Numbered from the stretch's first letter, positions 1 through 8,467 are shown. The stretch is 64,000 nt of DNA from an uncultured Pelagimonas sp. (GCA_947499735.1 CANMPP010000001.1:682001-746000); one strand, 5' to 3'. A program made the numbers and translations. The notes: generated from the letters alone by a model not told the origin.

Positions 1-2
1 TC

Positions 3-506
3 CGTCGCGAAACGGGCATGGTGTTTCAGCATTTCAACCTTTTCCCCCATATGACGGTTTTGGAAAATTGTATCCTCGCACCGATGCTTGTGAGGAAACA
101 AGAACGCCATCTTGCAGAACGTGACGCGATGGAGCTTTTGACAAAGGTCAAAATTCCAGAGCAGGCCGAAAAATACCCGGGTCAGTTATCTGGGGGACAA
201 CAGCAGCGGGTGGCGATCGCGCGCGCGCTTTGCATGAAACCGGCGATCATGCTGTTTGACGAACCAACATCTGCCTTGGACCCTGAAATGATATCCGAAG
301 TGTTGGATGTCATGGTGGGTCTCGCACATGAAGGTATGACGATGATCTGTGTGACGCACGAAATGGGCTTTGCCCGTCAGGTTGCAGATCGCGTCATTTT
401 TATGGATGGCGGCGAAGTTATCGAACAAGCCCCGCCAGATCAGTTTTTCGACAACCCTCAACACGAACGAACACAAGCCTTTTTGGGTCAAATACTAGGA
501 CACTGA
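3..506 (+). CDS. Amino-acid ABC transporter ATP-binding protein, 5' partial
   Basis: C-terminal two thirds of an ABC ATPase; the frame is open to the left edge, so the Walker A part lies outside the window. Visible motifs are the Q-loop ([10 protein letters not shown]), the signature [15 protein letters not shown], Walker [15 protein letters not shown] and the H-loop VTHEMGFA. The wording of the Q-loop and signature is typical of the polar amino-acid importers (GlnQ/HisP type), so it should energise uptake of an amino acid from the periplasm; permease and binding protein are presumably upstream. Its stop is 1 nt before the ATG of an aminotransferase, so uptake and use of an amino acid are probably cotranscribed. 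The exact substrate cannot be read from the ATPase. Confidence 0.93.
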   Translation, partial: RRETGMVFQHFNLFPHMTVLENCILAPMLVRKQERHLAERDAMELLTKVKIPEQAEKYPGQLSGGQQQRVAIARALCMKPAIMLFDEPTSALDPEMISEVLDVMVGLAHEGMTMICVTHEMGFARQVADRVIFMDGGEVIEQAPPDQFFDNPQHERTQAFLGQILGH

Positions 507-507
507 C

Positions 508-1434
508 ATGACAACGGTAAATCTGGATAAAACAACAACACATGACAGCGAACATGATCCACGCAACGACGATATTCTGATCTATGTCAACGGTGAGCTA
601 AAGCACAAAGGCGAGGCGATGGTGTCGGTCTATGATGCAGGCTTTATGCTGGGGGATGGCATGTGGGAAGGCATGCGGCTGTATAACGGGAAATGGGCCT
701 TTTTTGACGAGCATATGGACCGTATGTTCAATTCTCTTAAAGCGGTGTCCATCAATTTGGATATGACGCCGGAGGATGTTCTTGCGATCCTGAATGAAAC
801 GGCCGAAGCAAACGGCATGGTGACCGATGCGCATTGCCGCCTGATGATCACGCGCGGCAAAAAGGCCAAGCCGTTCCAGCATCCCGGCCTTAGCAAATGG
901 GGCCCAACAGTTGTTGCGATTTTGGAACATTCCAAACCTGTTGATCGCCTGCAATCCGCGGGAATCCGTCTGGCCACTGTTCCGCAGGTGCGTGGCCTGC
1001 CCATGAGCCAAGACGCCAAATTCAATTCTCATTCCAAATTGAACTGCGTCATTGCCTGCATTCAGGCCGAACAAGCGGGCGCAGATGAAGGTTTGATGCT
1101 GGATCCGCATGGGTTTGTGAACACAACAAACGCGTGCAACTTTTTCATCGTGCGCCGCGGTGAGGTTTGGACCTCAACGGGCGATTACTGCATGAAAGGT
1201 GTGACCCGTCAAAAAGTGATCGACCTATGTCGCGACAATGGCATTCCTGTCTTTGAAAAGAACTATTCTCTCTACGAAGCCTATGGCGCGGATGAAGCAT
1301 TTTTGACCGGCACATTTGGCGCGCAAACGCCAGTTGGTGAAATTGATGGTAAAACCATTGGAACCGGGGATCGTCCGATTACCAAGAAAATCCAAGCCTT
1401 GTACAAACAGGCGATTGCCGATGATATCGCGTAA
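508..1434 (+). CDS. PLP-dependent aminotransferase, class IV
   Basis: 308-residue class IV (BCAT / D-amino-acid transaminase fold) enzyme. The N-terminal region carries the family landmarks YVNGEL and DAGFMLGDGMWEGMR; the probable PLP-binding lysine is in SHSKLN (about residue 178), and the following DEGLMLDP and GFVNTTNACNFF match the phosphate- and carboxylate-binding segments. Such enzymes transfer the amino group of branched-chain or D-amino acids to 2-oxoglutarate in the cytoplasm. It begins 1 nt after the ABC ATPase and ends 3 nt before proC, so the three genes look like one amino-acid uptake and metabolism operon. Whether it prefers L-branched-chain or D-amino acids is not decidable here. 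Confidence 0.9.
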   Translation: MTTVNLDKTTTHDSEHDPRNDDILIYVNGELKHKGEAMVSVYDAGFMLGDGMWEGMRLYNGKWAFFDEHMDRMFNSLKAVSINLDMTPEDVLAILNETAEANGMVTDAHCRLMITRGKKAKPFQHPGLSKWGPTVVAILEHSKPVDRLQSAGIRLATVPQVRGLPMSQDAKFNSHSKLNCVIACIQAEQAGADEGLMLDPHGFVNTTNACNFFIVRRGEVWTSTGDYCMKGVTRQKVIDLCRDNGIPVFEKNYSLYEAYGADEAFLTGTFGAQTPVGEIDGKTIGTGDRPITKKIQALYKQAIADDIA

Positions 1435-1437
1435 CCA

Positions 1438-2253
1438 ATGATCGACGTCATCAATAAAAATGGGCTCGTCCTTGTGGGCTGTGGCTTTATGGGAAAAGCC
1501 CTTTTGCAAGGGTGGTTGGCTGCAGGGGTATCCCCTGCGGCTGTCACCATCATGGATCCTTCACCGTCTGATTGGGTGCTTGCGCAACCCGGTTTGCGCG
1601 TGAATGATACCCCGCCTGTGTCGCCGGCCGTTGTTGTGATCGGTGTTAAGCCGCAAACCATGGACAGCGTATTGCCCAGCTTGGCGTCATTTGGTGGGGG
1701 TGAAACGATCATTGTCTCAATCGTGACAGGTATCGAGATCAAAGCATATGAAGCAGTTTTCGGCCCGCAAACGCCCGTGATCCGCAGCATGCCGAACTTG
1801 CCCGCATCCGTAGGGCAGGGGGTTACTGCGATCTATGGGAATACGGCGGCTGTTGGTGCGCCCATGCAGCTTGCCCAAACCCTGTTTGAGGCCGTTGGCA
1901 CCTGTGTCACACTGGACGACGAAGAGATGTTGCATCTGGTCACAGGTGTCGCCGGATCCGGTCCAGCCTACGCTTTCGCACTGGCTGAGGCGATGGCCAA
2001 GGCAGGCACTGATCTGGGGTTGCCTGAGGATTTGGCACGTACATTGGCCATACAGACCGTGGCAGGCGCTGGGCATATGTTATCTGTGCCGGGTGCAGAT
2101 CCAACAGCTTTGCGTCAGGCTGTGACTTCCAAAGGGGGCACAACGGCAGAAGCCTTAAAGCAGTTGATGCGCGGGCAAGATGGGATCGCTGATTTGGCGC
2201 GCGCTGCAATCGATGCATCCCGCAACCGCAGTATCGAGCTCAGCCAGACTTAG
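1438..2253 (+). CDS. proC: Pyrroline-5-carboxylate reductase
   Basis: 271 residues, normal length. The N-terminal Rossmann fold opens with VGCGFMGKALLQGW, and the C-terminal dimer domain has the P5CR signature: GSGPAYAFALAEAM followed by QAVTSKGGTTAEAL. The enzyme reduces pyrroline-5-carboxylate to proline with NAD(P)H, the last step of proline synthesis. The start lies 3 nt after the upstream aminotransferase, suggesting translational coupling. A second, much more divergent member of the family is encoded at 43627-44391; this copy has the complete conserved C-terminal motif and is the likely housekeeping enzyme. Confidence 0.95.
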   Translation: MIDVINKNGLVLVGCGFMGKALLQGWLAAGVSPAAVTIMDPSPSDWVLAQPGLRVNDTPPVSPAVVVIGVKPQTMDSVLPSLASFGGGETIIVSIVTGIEIKAYEAVFGPQTPVIRSMPNLPASVGQGVTAIYGNTAAVGAPMQLAQTLFEAVGTCVTLDDEEMLHLVTGVAGSGPAYAFALAEAMAKAGTDLGLPEDLARTLAIQTVAGAGHMLSVPGADPTALRQAVTSKGGTTAEALKQLMRGQDGIADLARAAIDASRNRSIELSQT

Positions 2254-2269
2254 CTCGGTTCGTCTTCAT

Positions 2270-2310
2270 TGGACCGATATGGTGAATGATCACAAAACCA
2301 TATCGGTCTA
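2270..2310 (+). terminator. Stem-loop downstream of proC
   Basis: A perfect 12-bp inverted repeat (2272-2283 and 2297-2308, arm GACCGATATGGT) with a 13-nt loop, extended by a G-U and a T-A pair, starts 19 nt after the proC stop. There is no clear T tract, so it may be an RNA-stabilising 3' hairpin or an imperfect terminator rather than a classical one. Confidence 0.55.
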
Positions 2311-2407
2311 TCCAGCGTCATTCGCTTCCAATGTTACGTCGACTGATCCCCTAAATGATGGCTGATGAGATGCCATCAAAGACCGCGCCGACTATTTGCG
2401 GACGGCA

Positions 2408-2501
2408 ACAACGTTCCATGCGCTTAAATACGCGCTGAATAGAAATGACCTGACGCAAGATCCAGTTCGCACGAGGGTTATAATCAACGTCGGAACGTTG
2501 T
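2408..2501. repeat. Separated 10-bp inverted repeat upstream of the subtilase gene
   Basis: ACAACGTTCC at 2408-2417 and its exact reverse complement GGAACGTTGT at 2492-2501, each centred on the palindrome AACGTT, lie in the gap between proC and the peptidase gene. This could be a two-site operator for the peptidase. Apart from this and the proC hairpin, the interval 2254-2667 holds no convincing gene; its last 80 nt are AT-rich, as expected for a promoter. Confidence 0.35.
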
Positions 2502-2667
2502 GAAAATGATAAAACCACAATGAATTTCTTGTCTCATTCTGCAAATTATGCGTGAATGGACGTGTTCGTCATATTTTGAAATTGATGATTTTTTTTAAAT
2601 TTTTCACCACGCAGCATTTGCTGTTTTCGCCAAATATTTTATGCCGCTACGGGCAAAAGGGGATTTT

Positions 2668-4650
2668 ATGACCTGGAAGCAAATTCGCGACGATCTATCA
2701 TCATGGCCGCACATCGATTGGTTGAAAATGCGCGGTGTTTCGGATCCGATTGTGACCTTTTTTGTCCGCATCACGGAAACATCTGCTTGGGCGCAATCCT
2801 TGGGGCTAAAGCTAGATGCGGCAACAGATTTTGCCGAGAAAAAAGCACTAATTCAACAGGCCTGTGCGATCTTGTTTGATGGCTTGGAAGCTCATAGGTT
2901 TTACCTGACGGCTGCGGACAAAAAACTGTTTCGGATTGGGGTGGCATGGTGGTTTTTGGAAGACGGGTATTTACCCCGGCTGATGCTACATGCGGCATTT
3001 TCCAGACGGGCAGCACTGGCCGGTGATTTTGAGATCGATTACCTATGTTGCCTCACCCCGGAACACGCGGCGGATTGCTCGGCGGTTTTGCCTTGCGGGT
3101 CAACATCAGGCGCTGCGCTAGCTGGGCCGGACGAGGGGCAGTCGGCATCGTTTGGTGTGGTGATCGATGATGGTTTGCCCATTTTGCATCGAAATTTCCT
3201 AGGCCAAAGCGGGCAGACACGCTTTGCAGCCGCATGGCTGCAAGATTTGCCATTGGGTGGTGCTGTTTATTCAAAACAGCAAATTGAAACATTGCGACAA
3301 CAACTGGATGAGGCGGCGGCCTACCGTCAGTTGAACGGTTTCGACGGTGCGGGGCAACCTTATGCGTCTACAAACAGGCCTGTCACACATGGTGCAGCAG
3401 TGGCGGATTTGGCGTTTGGAACCGATCCATTGGACATCTCTGAATCGGATGAAATCCAAAAGATACGAGATCTCGCTTTGCTTGCGGTGCAACTGCCTGC
3501 ATCGGTGATTGCTGACAGCTCCGGGCAGGTGGCACCAGCCTATATTCTGGGAGGGATCACATGGGCGATGTCAACGGCTATGGAAACCGCGGCCCAAGAT
3601 GGTCATGTGCTGAAGGATCTGTTCCTAAATCTATCGGTGGGCTCTTTGGCTGGACCGGATCAGAAAAGCTATTTTGCGGATTGGTTGGACTATCTGGTTG
3701 CGCTGTATAATTCGGGTTTGTCTGCGTGCGGTGACGTGGCGTGTAAGCCCCGACGGCTATTCGTCAGTGCGGCCTATGGCAACGCTTATCGTGACAACCT
3801 TGTGGCGCGTGGCAGTATTGCGAAATGCGCGCCGATGGATCTGGGATGGCAGGTTTTGCCAGAGGATTTTTCATCCAGCGTTTTGGAAATCCGCAGTTCT
3901 GATTTGGAATCTTTATCGTTGCAGATCACACCTCCCGGAGATGTGCCGCAAACACTGCGATTTGCCGATTTGGGAACATCTTTCGTTCTTGAAACGCCGC
4001 AAGGTGTGTGCGCCATGGTGACGTTTTTTGATCAAGGATCAGATCAGGGTATCTCTGTTGTGGTTTCGGGCACGGCTGATTTTGGTGGCACTACGGCGAC
4101 GGCCGCTGCTGGATGCTGGGGCGTGTCCCTGCACACAGATGGGGCTGCTCCTAGCGATGTGGTTCTGAAGGTGCGCCGCGATGATACGCCTACGGGCCAT
4201 CGGTTGGTTGGACGTCAATCTTATTTGACGCATAACAGCGCATTGGTTTGGGATGACGTGACAAAAGATTTTTCCAAACCGGGTGCAAATTCCCCGATTT
4301 CTCGTTTGGGCACGCATGTGAATTATGCAGGGGCTGAGGCCGAAGGAATTTACTTTGTCGGGGCGCGCCAATCAGATGGGGGTGACGGCGAAATGCGCCC
4401 CGCGCCCTATAGTTCTGCGGGAATGAGGGATCCGTCTTTGCCGGGTGCTTTATCAGAACCCAGCTGCAGTGTGATTGTTGATCCATTTCCAAACCGGCGC
4501 GGTCTACCATCCGCAGGTGTCTTGTCCCGTGGTCGTGTGCGCCTGTCTGGAACTTCGGCTGCCGCAGCGATTGTGACGCGTCATCTTGTGCTAAATGGTC
4601 CGATCGCTGCCGGACAATCCGCGCCCCAAATGGGGCGCGTGGCACTATAG
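2668..4650 (+). CDS. Divergent subtilisin-like (S8) serine peptidase
   Basis: 660 residues from the ATG at 2668, chosen because AAGGGGA sits 5-6 nt before it; an in-frame ATG at 2641 lacks a ribosome-binding site. The S8 triad is recognisable though divergent: Asp about 167 in VVIDDG, His about 241 in THGAAVADL, Ser about 630 in LSGTSAAAA. The oxyanion Asn is likely in VSAAYGN, and FLNLSVGS matches the usual strand before it. A roughly 165-residue helical N-terminal region of unknown type precedes the catalytic domain, and a beta-rich insert (about 400-560) lies between the oxyanion region and the Ser motif. I see no signal peptide or membrane segment, so it may be cytoplasmic or use an unusual export route. 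It converges on a PAP2-like gene 16 nt away and is part of a peptidase, PAP2 and SARP cluster. Substrate unknown. Confidence 0.82.
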   Translation: MTWKQIRDDLSSWPHIDWLKMRGVSDPIVTFFVRITETSAWAQSLGLKLDAATDFAEKKALIQQACAILFDGLEAHRFYLTAADKKLFRIGVAWWFLEDGYLPRLMLHAAFSRRAALAGDFEIDYLCCLTPEHAADCSAVLPCGSTSGAALAGPDEGQSASFGVVIDDGLPILHRNFLGQSGQTRFAAAWLQDLPLGGAVYSKQQIETLRQQLDEAAAYRQLNGFDGAGQPYASTNRPVTHGAAVADLAFGTDPLDISESDEIQKIRDLALLAVQLPASVIADSSGQVAPAYILGGITWAMSTAMETAAQDGHVLKDLFLNLSVGSLAGPDQKSYFADWLDYLVALYNSGLSACGDVACKPRRLFVSAAYGNAYRDNLVARGSIAKCAPMDLGWQVLPEDFSSSVLEIRSSDLESLSLQITPPGDVPQTLRFADLGTSFVLETPQGVCAMVTFFDQGSDQGISVVVSGTADFGGTTATAAAGCWGVSLHTDGAAPSDVVLKVRRDDTPTGHRLVGRQSYLTHNSALVWDDVTKDFSKPGANSPISRLGTHVNYAGAEAEGIYFVGARQSDGGDGEMRPAPYSSAGMRDPSLPGALSEPSCSVIVDPFPNRRGLPSAGVLSRGRVRLSGTSAAAAIVTRHLVLNGPIAAGQSAPQMGRVAL

Positions 4651-4659
4651 TTCGGTTGG

Positions 4660-4678
4660 GCGGGGCTTAGCGCCCCGC
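4660..4678. terminator. Hairpin between convergent subtilase and PAP2 genes
   Basis: GCGGGGC (4660-4666) and GCCCCGC (4672-4678) form a perfect 7-bp stem around a 5-nt loop that contains the TAA stop of the minus-strand gene. A second perfect 8-bp hairpin (4620-4627/4632-4639, loop AAAT) is inside the 3' end of the peptidase gene. Together they could end transcription in both directions; neither has a good T tract. Confidence 0.5.
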
Positions 4679-5821
4679 TTCACGCCATGCACGGCCTGCG
4701 GCGGCTTTCAATATCGGGGCGCTGTCGTTCGTGGTTAGGCTGAGACCGTCAAAAACAGCACGAAACATCCCCGAGCTACATTCGGTGCGGAAAATCATGT
4801 AATCAAAATTCTGCGGCATATCCGTGCTGGTTTTCCAATCGTTCCCCACAAGAGAAATCGCGCTACTGGATTCCAACTTTTGCCCTTCGCAGCGCGCAGC
4901 AAAGGCCAGCGCTTGCAGGATGCCAATCATCGCGCCATGAGCGGAATCAACTGGGTAATGCACCCCGGCAACTGTGCGATTTTCTGCAATTCTTGCCGCA
5001 AGACGGAACAGTAAATCAATTTGTGGTGTCGCGCTGCCCTTTAGATAGTCGAGAACAGGTGCAACGCCGCCCATCTTCAAACATGCGATAAGGGTTGCAA
5101 ATGCATGTGCTTCAATGGCGTGACCTGACGGATATGCAGAATGCGTAGGGGTCGCTATAACAGGCATGACCATCGGGGTTAAATCGATAGGGCGCAACAC
5201 GTTGCAGCGATATTTCAAAGTCTGCTCACTTGGCAAAAGGGCATTATAAAGCGTATGCAAAAGGTGATAATGCCATGGCATGCGGGCTGCATCCATGCGT
5301 TCTTGCATTGCAAAAAAGCTTAGAATATCGCCGCGCTGTTGTAGAATTTCCGCCATGCGATCTGCGCGCAGATCAGACCAACTGCGAAGATGTTTTAACG
5401 CTGGTTTGAGATGGGTTTCGGTATCTGGAACCGTTAGGGCCACTTCAAAATCTTCACATTGGATTTTTGGATCCGCGCCAGCCATAACCGTGAACAAGCC
5501 ACTTGTTTCACTGGCCAAAACGCTGGCCCGAGAAACGGGTTCTAAAGCTTCGAGTTTGGCAATGTCATCCGTGTAAACAGGTGGGGGTAATTGATCTGGC
5601 ATAGCTGTACCATCCCAGCCCGGCGCCAATGCGTCCCCCGCTGTCATCAAGGCATATGCAGCTGCGCCATCTACGCCAGACCCATGAGCCCCATGTGCAC
5701 TGTGCGCTCCGTGTGCACCATGTGCCCCGTGCGCGCCATGAGCTCCGTGTGCGCCGTGAGCTCCGTGTGCGCCGTGAGCCCCGTGTGCGCCATGGGCCCC
5801 GTGTGCTCCAAATACTGACAT
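4667..5821 (-). CDS. PAP2 / vanadium-haloperoxidase-like protein with Gly-Ala-His tract
   Basis: 384 residues from the ATG at 5821, chosen because AAGGAGGT lies just upstream; the frame extends 38 codons further but without a ribosome-binding site. Residues 5-46 are 14 uninterrupted triplets (13 Gly-Ala-His, one Ser-Ala-His). The catalytic domain has all three PAP2 signatures: K203-x6-R210-P211, PSGH (S232, H234), and R282-x5-H288-x3-D292. These residues bind phosphate in class A acid phosphatases and vanadate in vanadium haloperoxidases. No membrane helices are visible, unlike lipid PAP2 enzymes, which favours a soluble phosphatase or haloperoxidase-like enzyme. The 14 histidines suggest metal binding, but this is inference. 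Probably cotranscribed behind the M15 peptidase gene (134-nt gap). Confidence 0.85.
   Translation of the reverse strand: MSVFGAHGAHGAHGAHGAHGAHGAHGAHGAHGAHGAHGAHSAHGAHGSGVDGAAAYALMTAGDALAPGWDGTAMPDQLPPPVYTDDIAKLEALEPVSRASVLASETSGLFTVMAGADPKIQCEDFEVALTVPDTETHLKPALKHLRSWSDLRADRMAEILQQRGDILSFFAMQERMDAARMPWHYHLLHTLYNALLPSEQTLKYRCNVLRPIDLTPMVMPVIATPTHSAYPSGHAIEAHAFATLIACLKMGGVAPVLDYLKGSATPQIDLLFRLAARIAENRTVAGVHYPVDSAHGAMIGILQALAFAARCEGQKLESSSAISLVGNDWKTSTDMPQNFDYMIFRTECSSGMFRAVFDGLSLTTNDSAPILKAAAGRAWREAGR
5684..5809 (-). repeat. 9-bp tandem repeat encoding (Gly/Ser-Ala-His)14
   Basis: Fourteen in-frame 9-bp units. Several neighbouring units combine into identical 18-bp blocks (5741-5758 and 5759-5776 match exactly; 5777-5794 differs at two positions), the pattern expected from recent slippage expansion. 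Codon choice for each residue otherwise varies, so the repeat has been kept at protein level. Copy number could vary between strains. Confidence 0.95.
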
Positions 5822-5955
5822 TTTGACCTCCTTCAAATATATTGCTTTAAGAATGAAAAATGGAAATTTATGTATTTCGAATTGTGCTGGACTAAATTTT
5901 GAACTGCCACGGTTTGAAAGTGATACTAAAAACAAATAATTTGCACGCTCTTTTG

Positions 5956-6735
5956 TTATTCTCCGATCAGATTACGCATAAATTGCGGACTTGCCTGGGC
6001 CTCTGGTGACATCCCTAGACGAATATGTGCTTCGATCACGGCATTGCGTGTATCAATCCCATAGATTCCGTCTTCCTGAATGTAGCTTGTTTCGAGCAGT
6101 TCGTTGATTGCGCGCTGCATGTTTTCGATCTCGACCGAGCGTTCCCCGAATTGAATGCTATCGAATATATTGTTTTCTGCCCCACGGATCAGCCCTTCGG
6201 ACGCCCAGGCCTGGATCAACTGTCGCGAGGCTTCGAAATGTGTGGCTTCAGGTCTGGGAAAGGACAGTCCCCAATACAGGCCGCGGTTCATAAAGACAGG
6301 TGCGATTGTCGCCAGATCGTCAAAGTCTTGGCCTGTCAGATCAATTTCTCGTTGGCCCCCAAGTGTCAGATCGATTGCAATGCCCCAGCTGTGGTTTGAA
6401 ATCACATACTGACTGATCCGCGTTAGACGGCAGGACAGCACCCCGCAATGGCCAAGACGCTGATAAATGCGTGAGTGGTTTTGTCGAAGGTCTGAATCGA
6501 TATCCTGTAACACTGCACAAAAGGGTTTCAGCCCCCAAGTCGGTTGCCCTGCAAAATGCCCTTTCCAGATCATTGCGATAAAATCGTGGTCTGTGGCATC
6601 TTGTGCAGCCTGTGCGAAATCCCCTCTTGGTGATCCGATCATTGCTGTATTATAGGCGCTTTGCGTCGCTGTTAGGTCACCGTTCACGGAGCGACGGTGT
6701 TTGATGATATGTGCAGATGATTTGGCGTCGCTCAT
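5956..6735 (-). CDS. M15-family peptidoglycan peptidase with C-terminal PG-binding domain
   Basis: 259 residues. The M15 (VanY / L-Ala-D-Glu endopeptidase fold) zinc site is visible: H115 and D122 in SNHSWGIAIDL and H166 in EATHFE. After a short linker, residues about 192-245 match the peptidoglycan-binding type 1 domain (MQRAINELLE, then DGIYGIDTRNAV). Such proteins cut peptide stems or cross-links of peptidoglycan. There is no signal peptide, so it resembles cytoplasmically made, phage-type lysins or needs release by another means. It is divergent from the SARP-type regulator gene (about 150-nt shared promoter with three 11-bp-spaced repeats) and upstream of the PAP2-like gene on the same strand. 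Confidence 0.85.
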   Translation of the reverse strand: MSDAKSSAHIIKHRRSVNGDLTATQSAYNTAMIGSPRGDFAQAAQDATDHDFIAMIWKGHFAGQPTWGLKPFCAVLQDIDSDLRQNHSRIYQRLGHCGVLSCRLTRISQYVISNHSWGIAIDLTLGGQREIDLTGQDFDDLATIAPVFMNRGLYWGLSFPRPEATHFEASRQLIQAWASEGLIRGAENNIFDSIQFGERSVEIENMQRAINELLETSYIQEDGIYGIDTRNAVIEAHIRLGMSPEAQASPQFMRNLIGE

Positions 6736-6773
6736 AATCGCTTTCCACGAGATATTTACACATTGGTTACGCT

Positions 6774-6803
6774 GCGTTATTTTTGCGTTATTCGGGCGTT
6801 ATT
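6774..6803. promoter_or_regulatory. Three direct repeats GCGTTATT with 11-bp period
   Basis: GCGTTATT occurs at 6774-6781, 6785-6792 and 6796-6803, exactly one helical turn apart, between the divergent M15 peptidase and SARP-type regulator genes. SARP regulators are known to bind short direct repeats spaced by 11 bp next to the -10 element. On the minus strand the array is followed, about 15 nt later, by TAAATA as a possible -10 before the M15 gene. I infer an operator for the adjacent regulator. Confidence 0.6.
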
Positions 6804-6886
6804 TGCGGATCTGGCACTGGGCGTGTTTGCGATGCAGCCGGGTTTGCGGAATTTAGTGCAAACTCCTGTTTGGGGTGAAAGCAATT

Positions 6887-8467
6887 ATGAAATTTAAAAG
6901 CTTTGGCACCCCCGCCGTCCGGGACCGCCAAGGGAATGATGTTCCATTTAAGTCAGCCAAAGCATTCGCTTTGATTGCTTTGTTGTTGGATGCCGAAGGG
7001 CAGCGCCGTTCGCGGCGGTGGTTGGAAGGCATGTTATGGCCCGACAGCCCGCAGGACCGTGCCAGCGGCAGTCTGCGGCAGGTGCTGGCCGCGATCCGTC
7101 AACAGTTGGGCAAAGAGCATTTAGAGACTGATCGAACAACCGTGCGCCTTTTGGGTGTTGTTCCTGACGTTGAAGCGAATGAAAAGGCCTGCCAGCTTGG
7201 GCAGGATTATCTGGAAGGTCTGGATATTGAAGGATCTGAATTTAACGATTGGTTGTCCGCCAAAAGAGCCAACCAAACAGCACCAGTTCCAGCCCCTGTT
7301 GCACCAATTCAACCTGTCAGCGTTCATCAGGGCCGCTTTCCAGTCTTTGTTTACGCAGATACCGCCCTGTCGGATAGCCAATCCAGTTTTATTTGCAACG
7401 CATTGACGGATGCGATTGGCGATTTGATGGCTGATTTCGGCGAGGTGGACATCTATCATCGGAAACGGATGCCGGGGGATCGCGAGCAAATGCACGTTGC
7501 CGTTCCCGAACGTGGCTTGGATTTAAGCGTAGAAATCTTGGCGGATGCCGATAGCGTCTCTGCGCGTCTTGCGTTGAACGGTCCGATGTCTGGACGGACC
7601 TATTGGACCCATCGCGCCCGCAGTAAAACGGCGACAACGATTGATGACACCTGGTTTCGCGAATTGGTGTTTCGCAGTGTCGAAGCATCTTATCGCGTTT
7701 CGGCGAAACTGCCTGACAATCCTGCGACGGCCGAAGGCTATGCCGCACGCGGTATGCGCCATTTGTTTCGTTTTGATCCATTAGGTTATGCCGAGGCCGA
7801 AAGGTTTTTTGATCTGGCCATTGAATTTGATGACGCGCCTAGTTTTCACAGCTGGAAGGCCATGTTGCATCAAATGCAAGCGGTGGAACGGGTTGATAAA
7901 AACTGGTCTGAAAAAGTTGATAAGGCGCAATATCATATGGGGCGGGCCCGTTTGGCGGAGGAACCCAGTTCGATGATCTGTGCGCTGTTGGCGCAATGTT
8001 ATGTGATGTTGTGCAATGATGTCGAAACAGGTGAGCTATATGCCCGCGATGCGTTGCGGTTAAATCCGAACAATGCGTTTGCTTATTCGGCTGTGTGCTG
8101 CACAGAATTGCGCCGCGGGAATTCAAAAGAAGCTTTGGCCGCTGCGCGATATGGGGAACAATTGGCGGCCGCCACAGCATATGCGCCGTGGTGGCATCTT
8201 TTGGCCGGATTGGCGGCCATGTCGATGGAGGATTTTGAAGAATCCATCTATCACTACCGTAAGGCGTCGATGCATGCGCCAGAGTTTCGCGCGCCTTTGC
8301 GCAATCTGTTTGTTTTGTATAAGGCAACCGGTCAGGAATATGAGGCGGATCGATATTTGAAACGCCTCATAGGGTATGAACCGGATTTTTCATTACATCG
8401 TTTAAAGACCGATCCCGACTATCCTGCGGGGACCATTCGGTCATCTTCTTTGATTAAAATGATTTAA
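6887..8467 (+). CDS. SARP/BTAD-type transcriptional regulator with TPR repeats
   Basis: 526 residues from the ATG at 6887, preceded by GGGG about 11 nt upstream; a GTG at 6875 is an alternative. Residues 1-90 look like an OmpR/SARP winged helix (LIALLLDAEGQRRSRRWLEGMLWPD, then LRQVLAAIRQQL), followed by a BTAD-like segment. A central region (about 145-270) is unassigned. The C-terminal 250 residues are helical TPR-like repeats with the alternating Ala/Tyr/Gly pattern (for example SIYHYRKASMHAPEFRAPLRN split over two helices). SARPs are best known as activators of actinobacterial secondary-metabolite clusters; here the protein probably controls the peptidase/PAP2/M15 cluster through the 11-bp repeats beside its gene. 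No sensor or metabolite enzyme is adjacent. Confidence 0.8.
   Translation: MKFKSFGTPAVRDRQGNDVPFKSAKAFALIALLLDAEGQRRSRRWLEGMLWPDSPQDRASGSLRQVLAAIRQQLGKEHLETDRTTVRLLGVVPDVEANEKACQLGQDYLEGLDIEGSEFNDWLSAKRANQTAPVPAPVAPIQPVSVHQGRFPVFVYADTALSDSQSSFICNALTDAIGDLMADFGEVDIYHRKRMPGDREQMHVAVPERGLDLSVEILADADSVSARLALNGPMSGRTYWTHRARSKTATTIDDTWFRELVFRSVEASYRVSAKLPDNPATAEGYAARGMRHLFRFDPLGYAEAERFFDLAIEFDDAPSFHSWKAMLHQMQAVERVDKNWSEKVDKAQYHMGRARLAEEPSSMICALLAQCYVMLCNDVETGELYARDALRLNPNNAFAYSAVCCTELRRGNSKEALAAARYGEQLAAATAYAPWWHLLAGLAAMSMEDFEESIYHYRKASMHAPEFRAPLRNLFVLYKATGQEYEADRYLKRLIGYEPDFSLHRLKTDPDYPAGTIRSSSLIKMI

Noticed and set aside
5684-5809. CRISPR-like array
   Set aside because: Repeats are 9/18 bp, contiguous, in frame and have no spacers.
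5591-5826. Plus-strand Cys/Arg-rich frames across the GAH repeat
   Set aside because: Mirror image of the 9-bp repeat; the minus frame has an ideal ribosome-binding site and enzyme domain.
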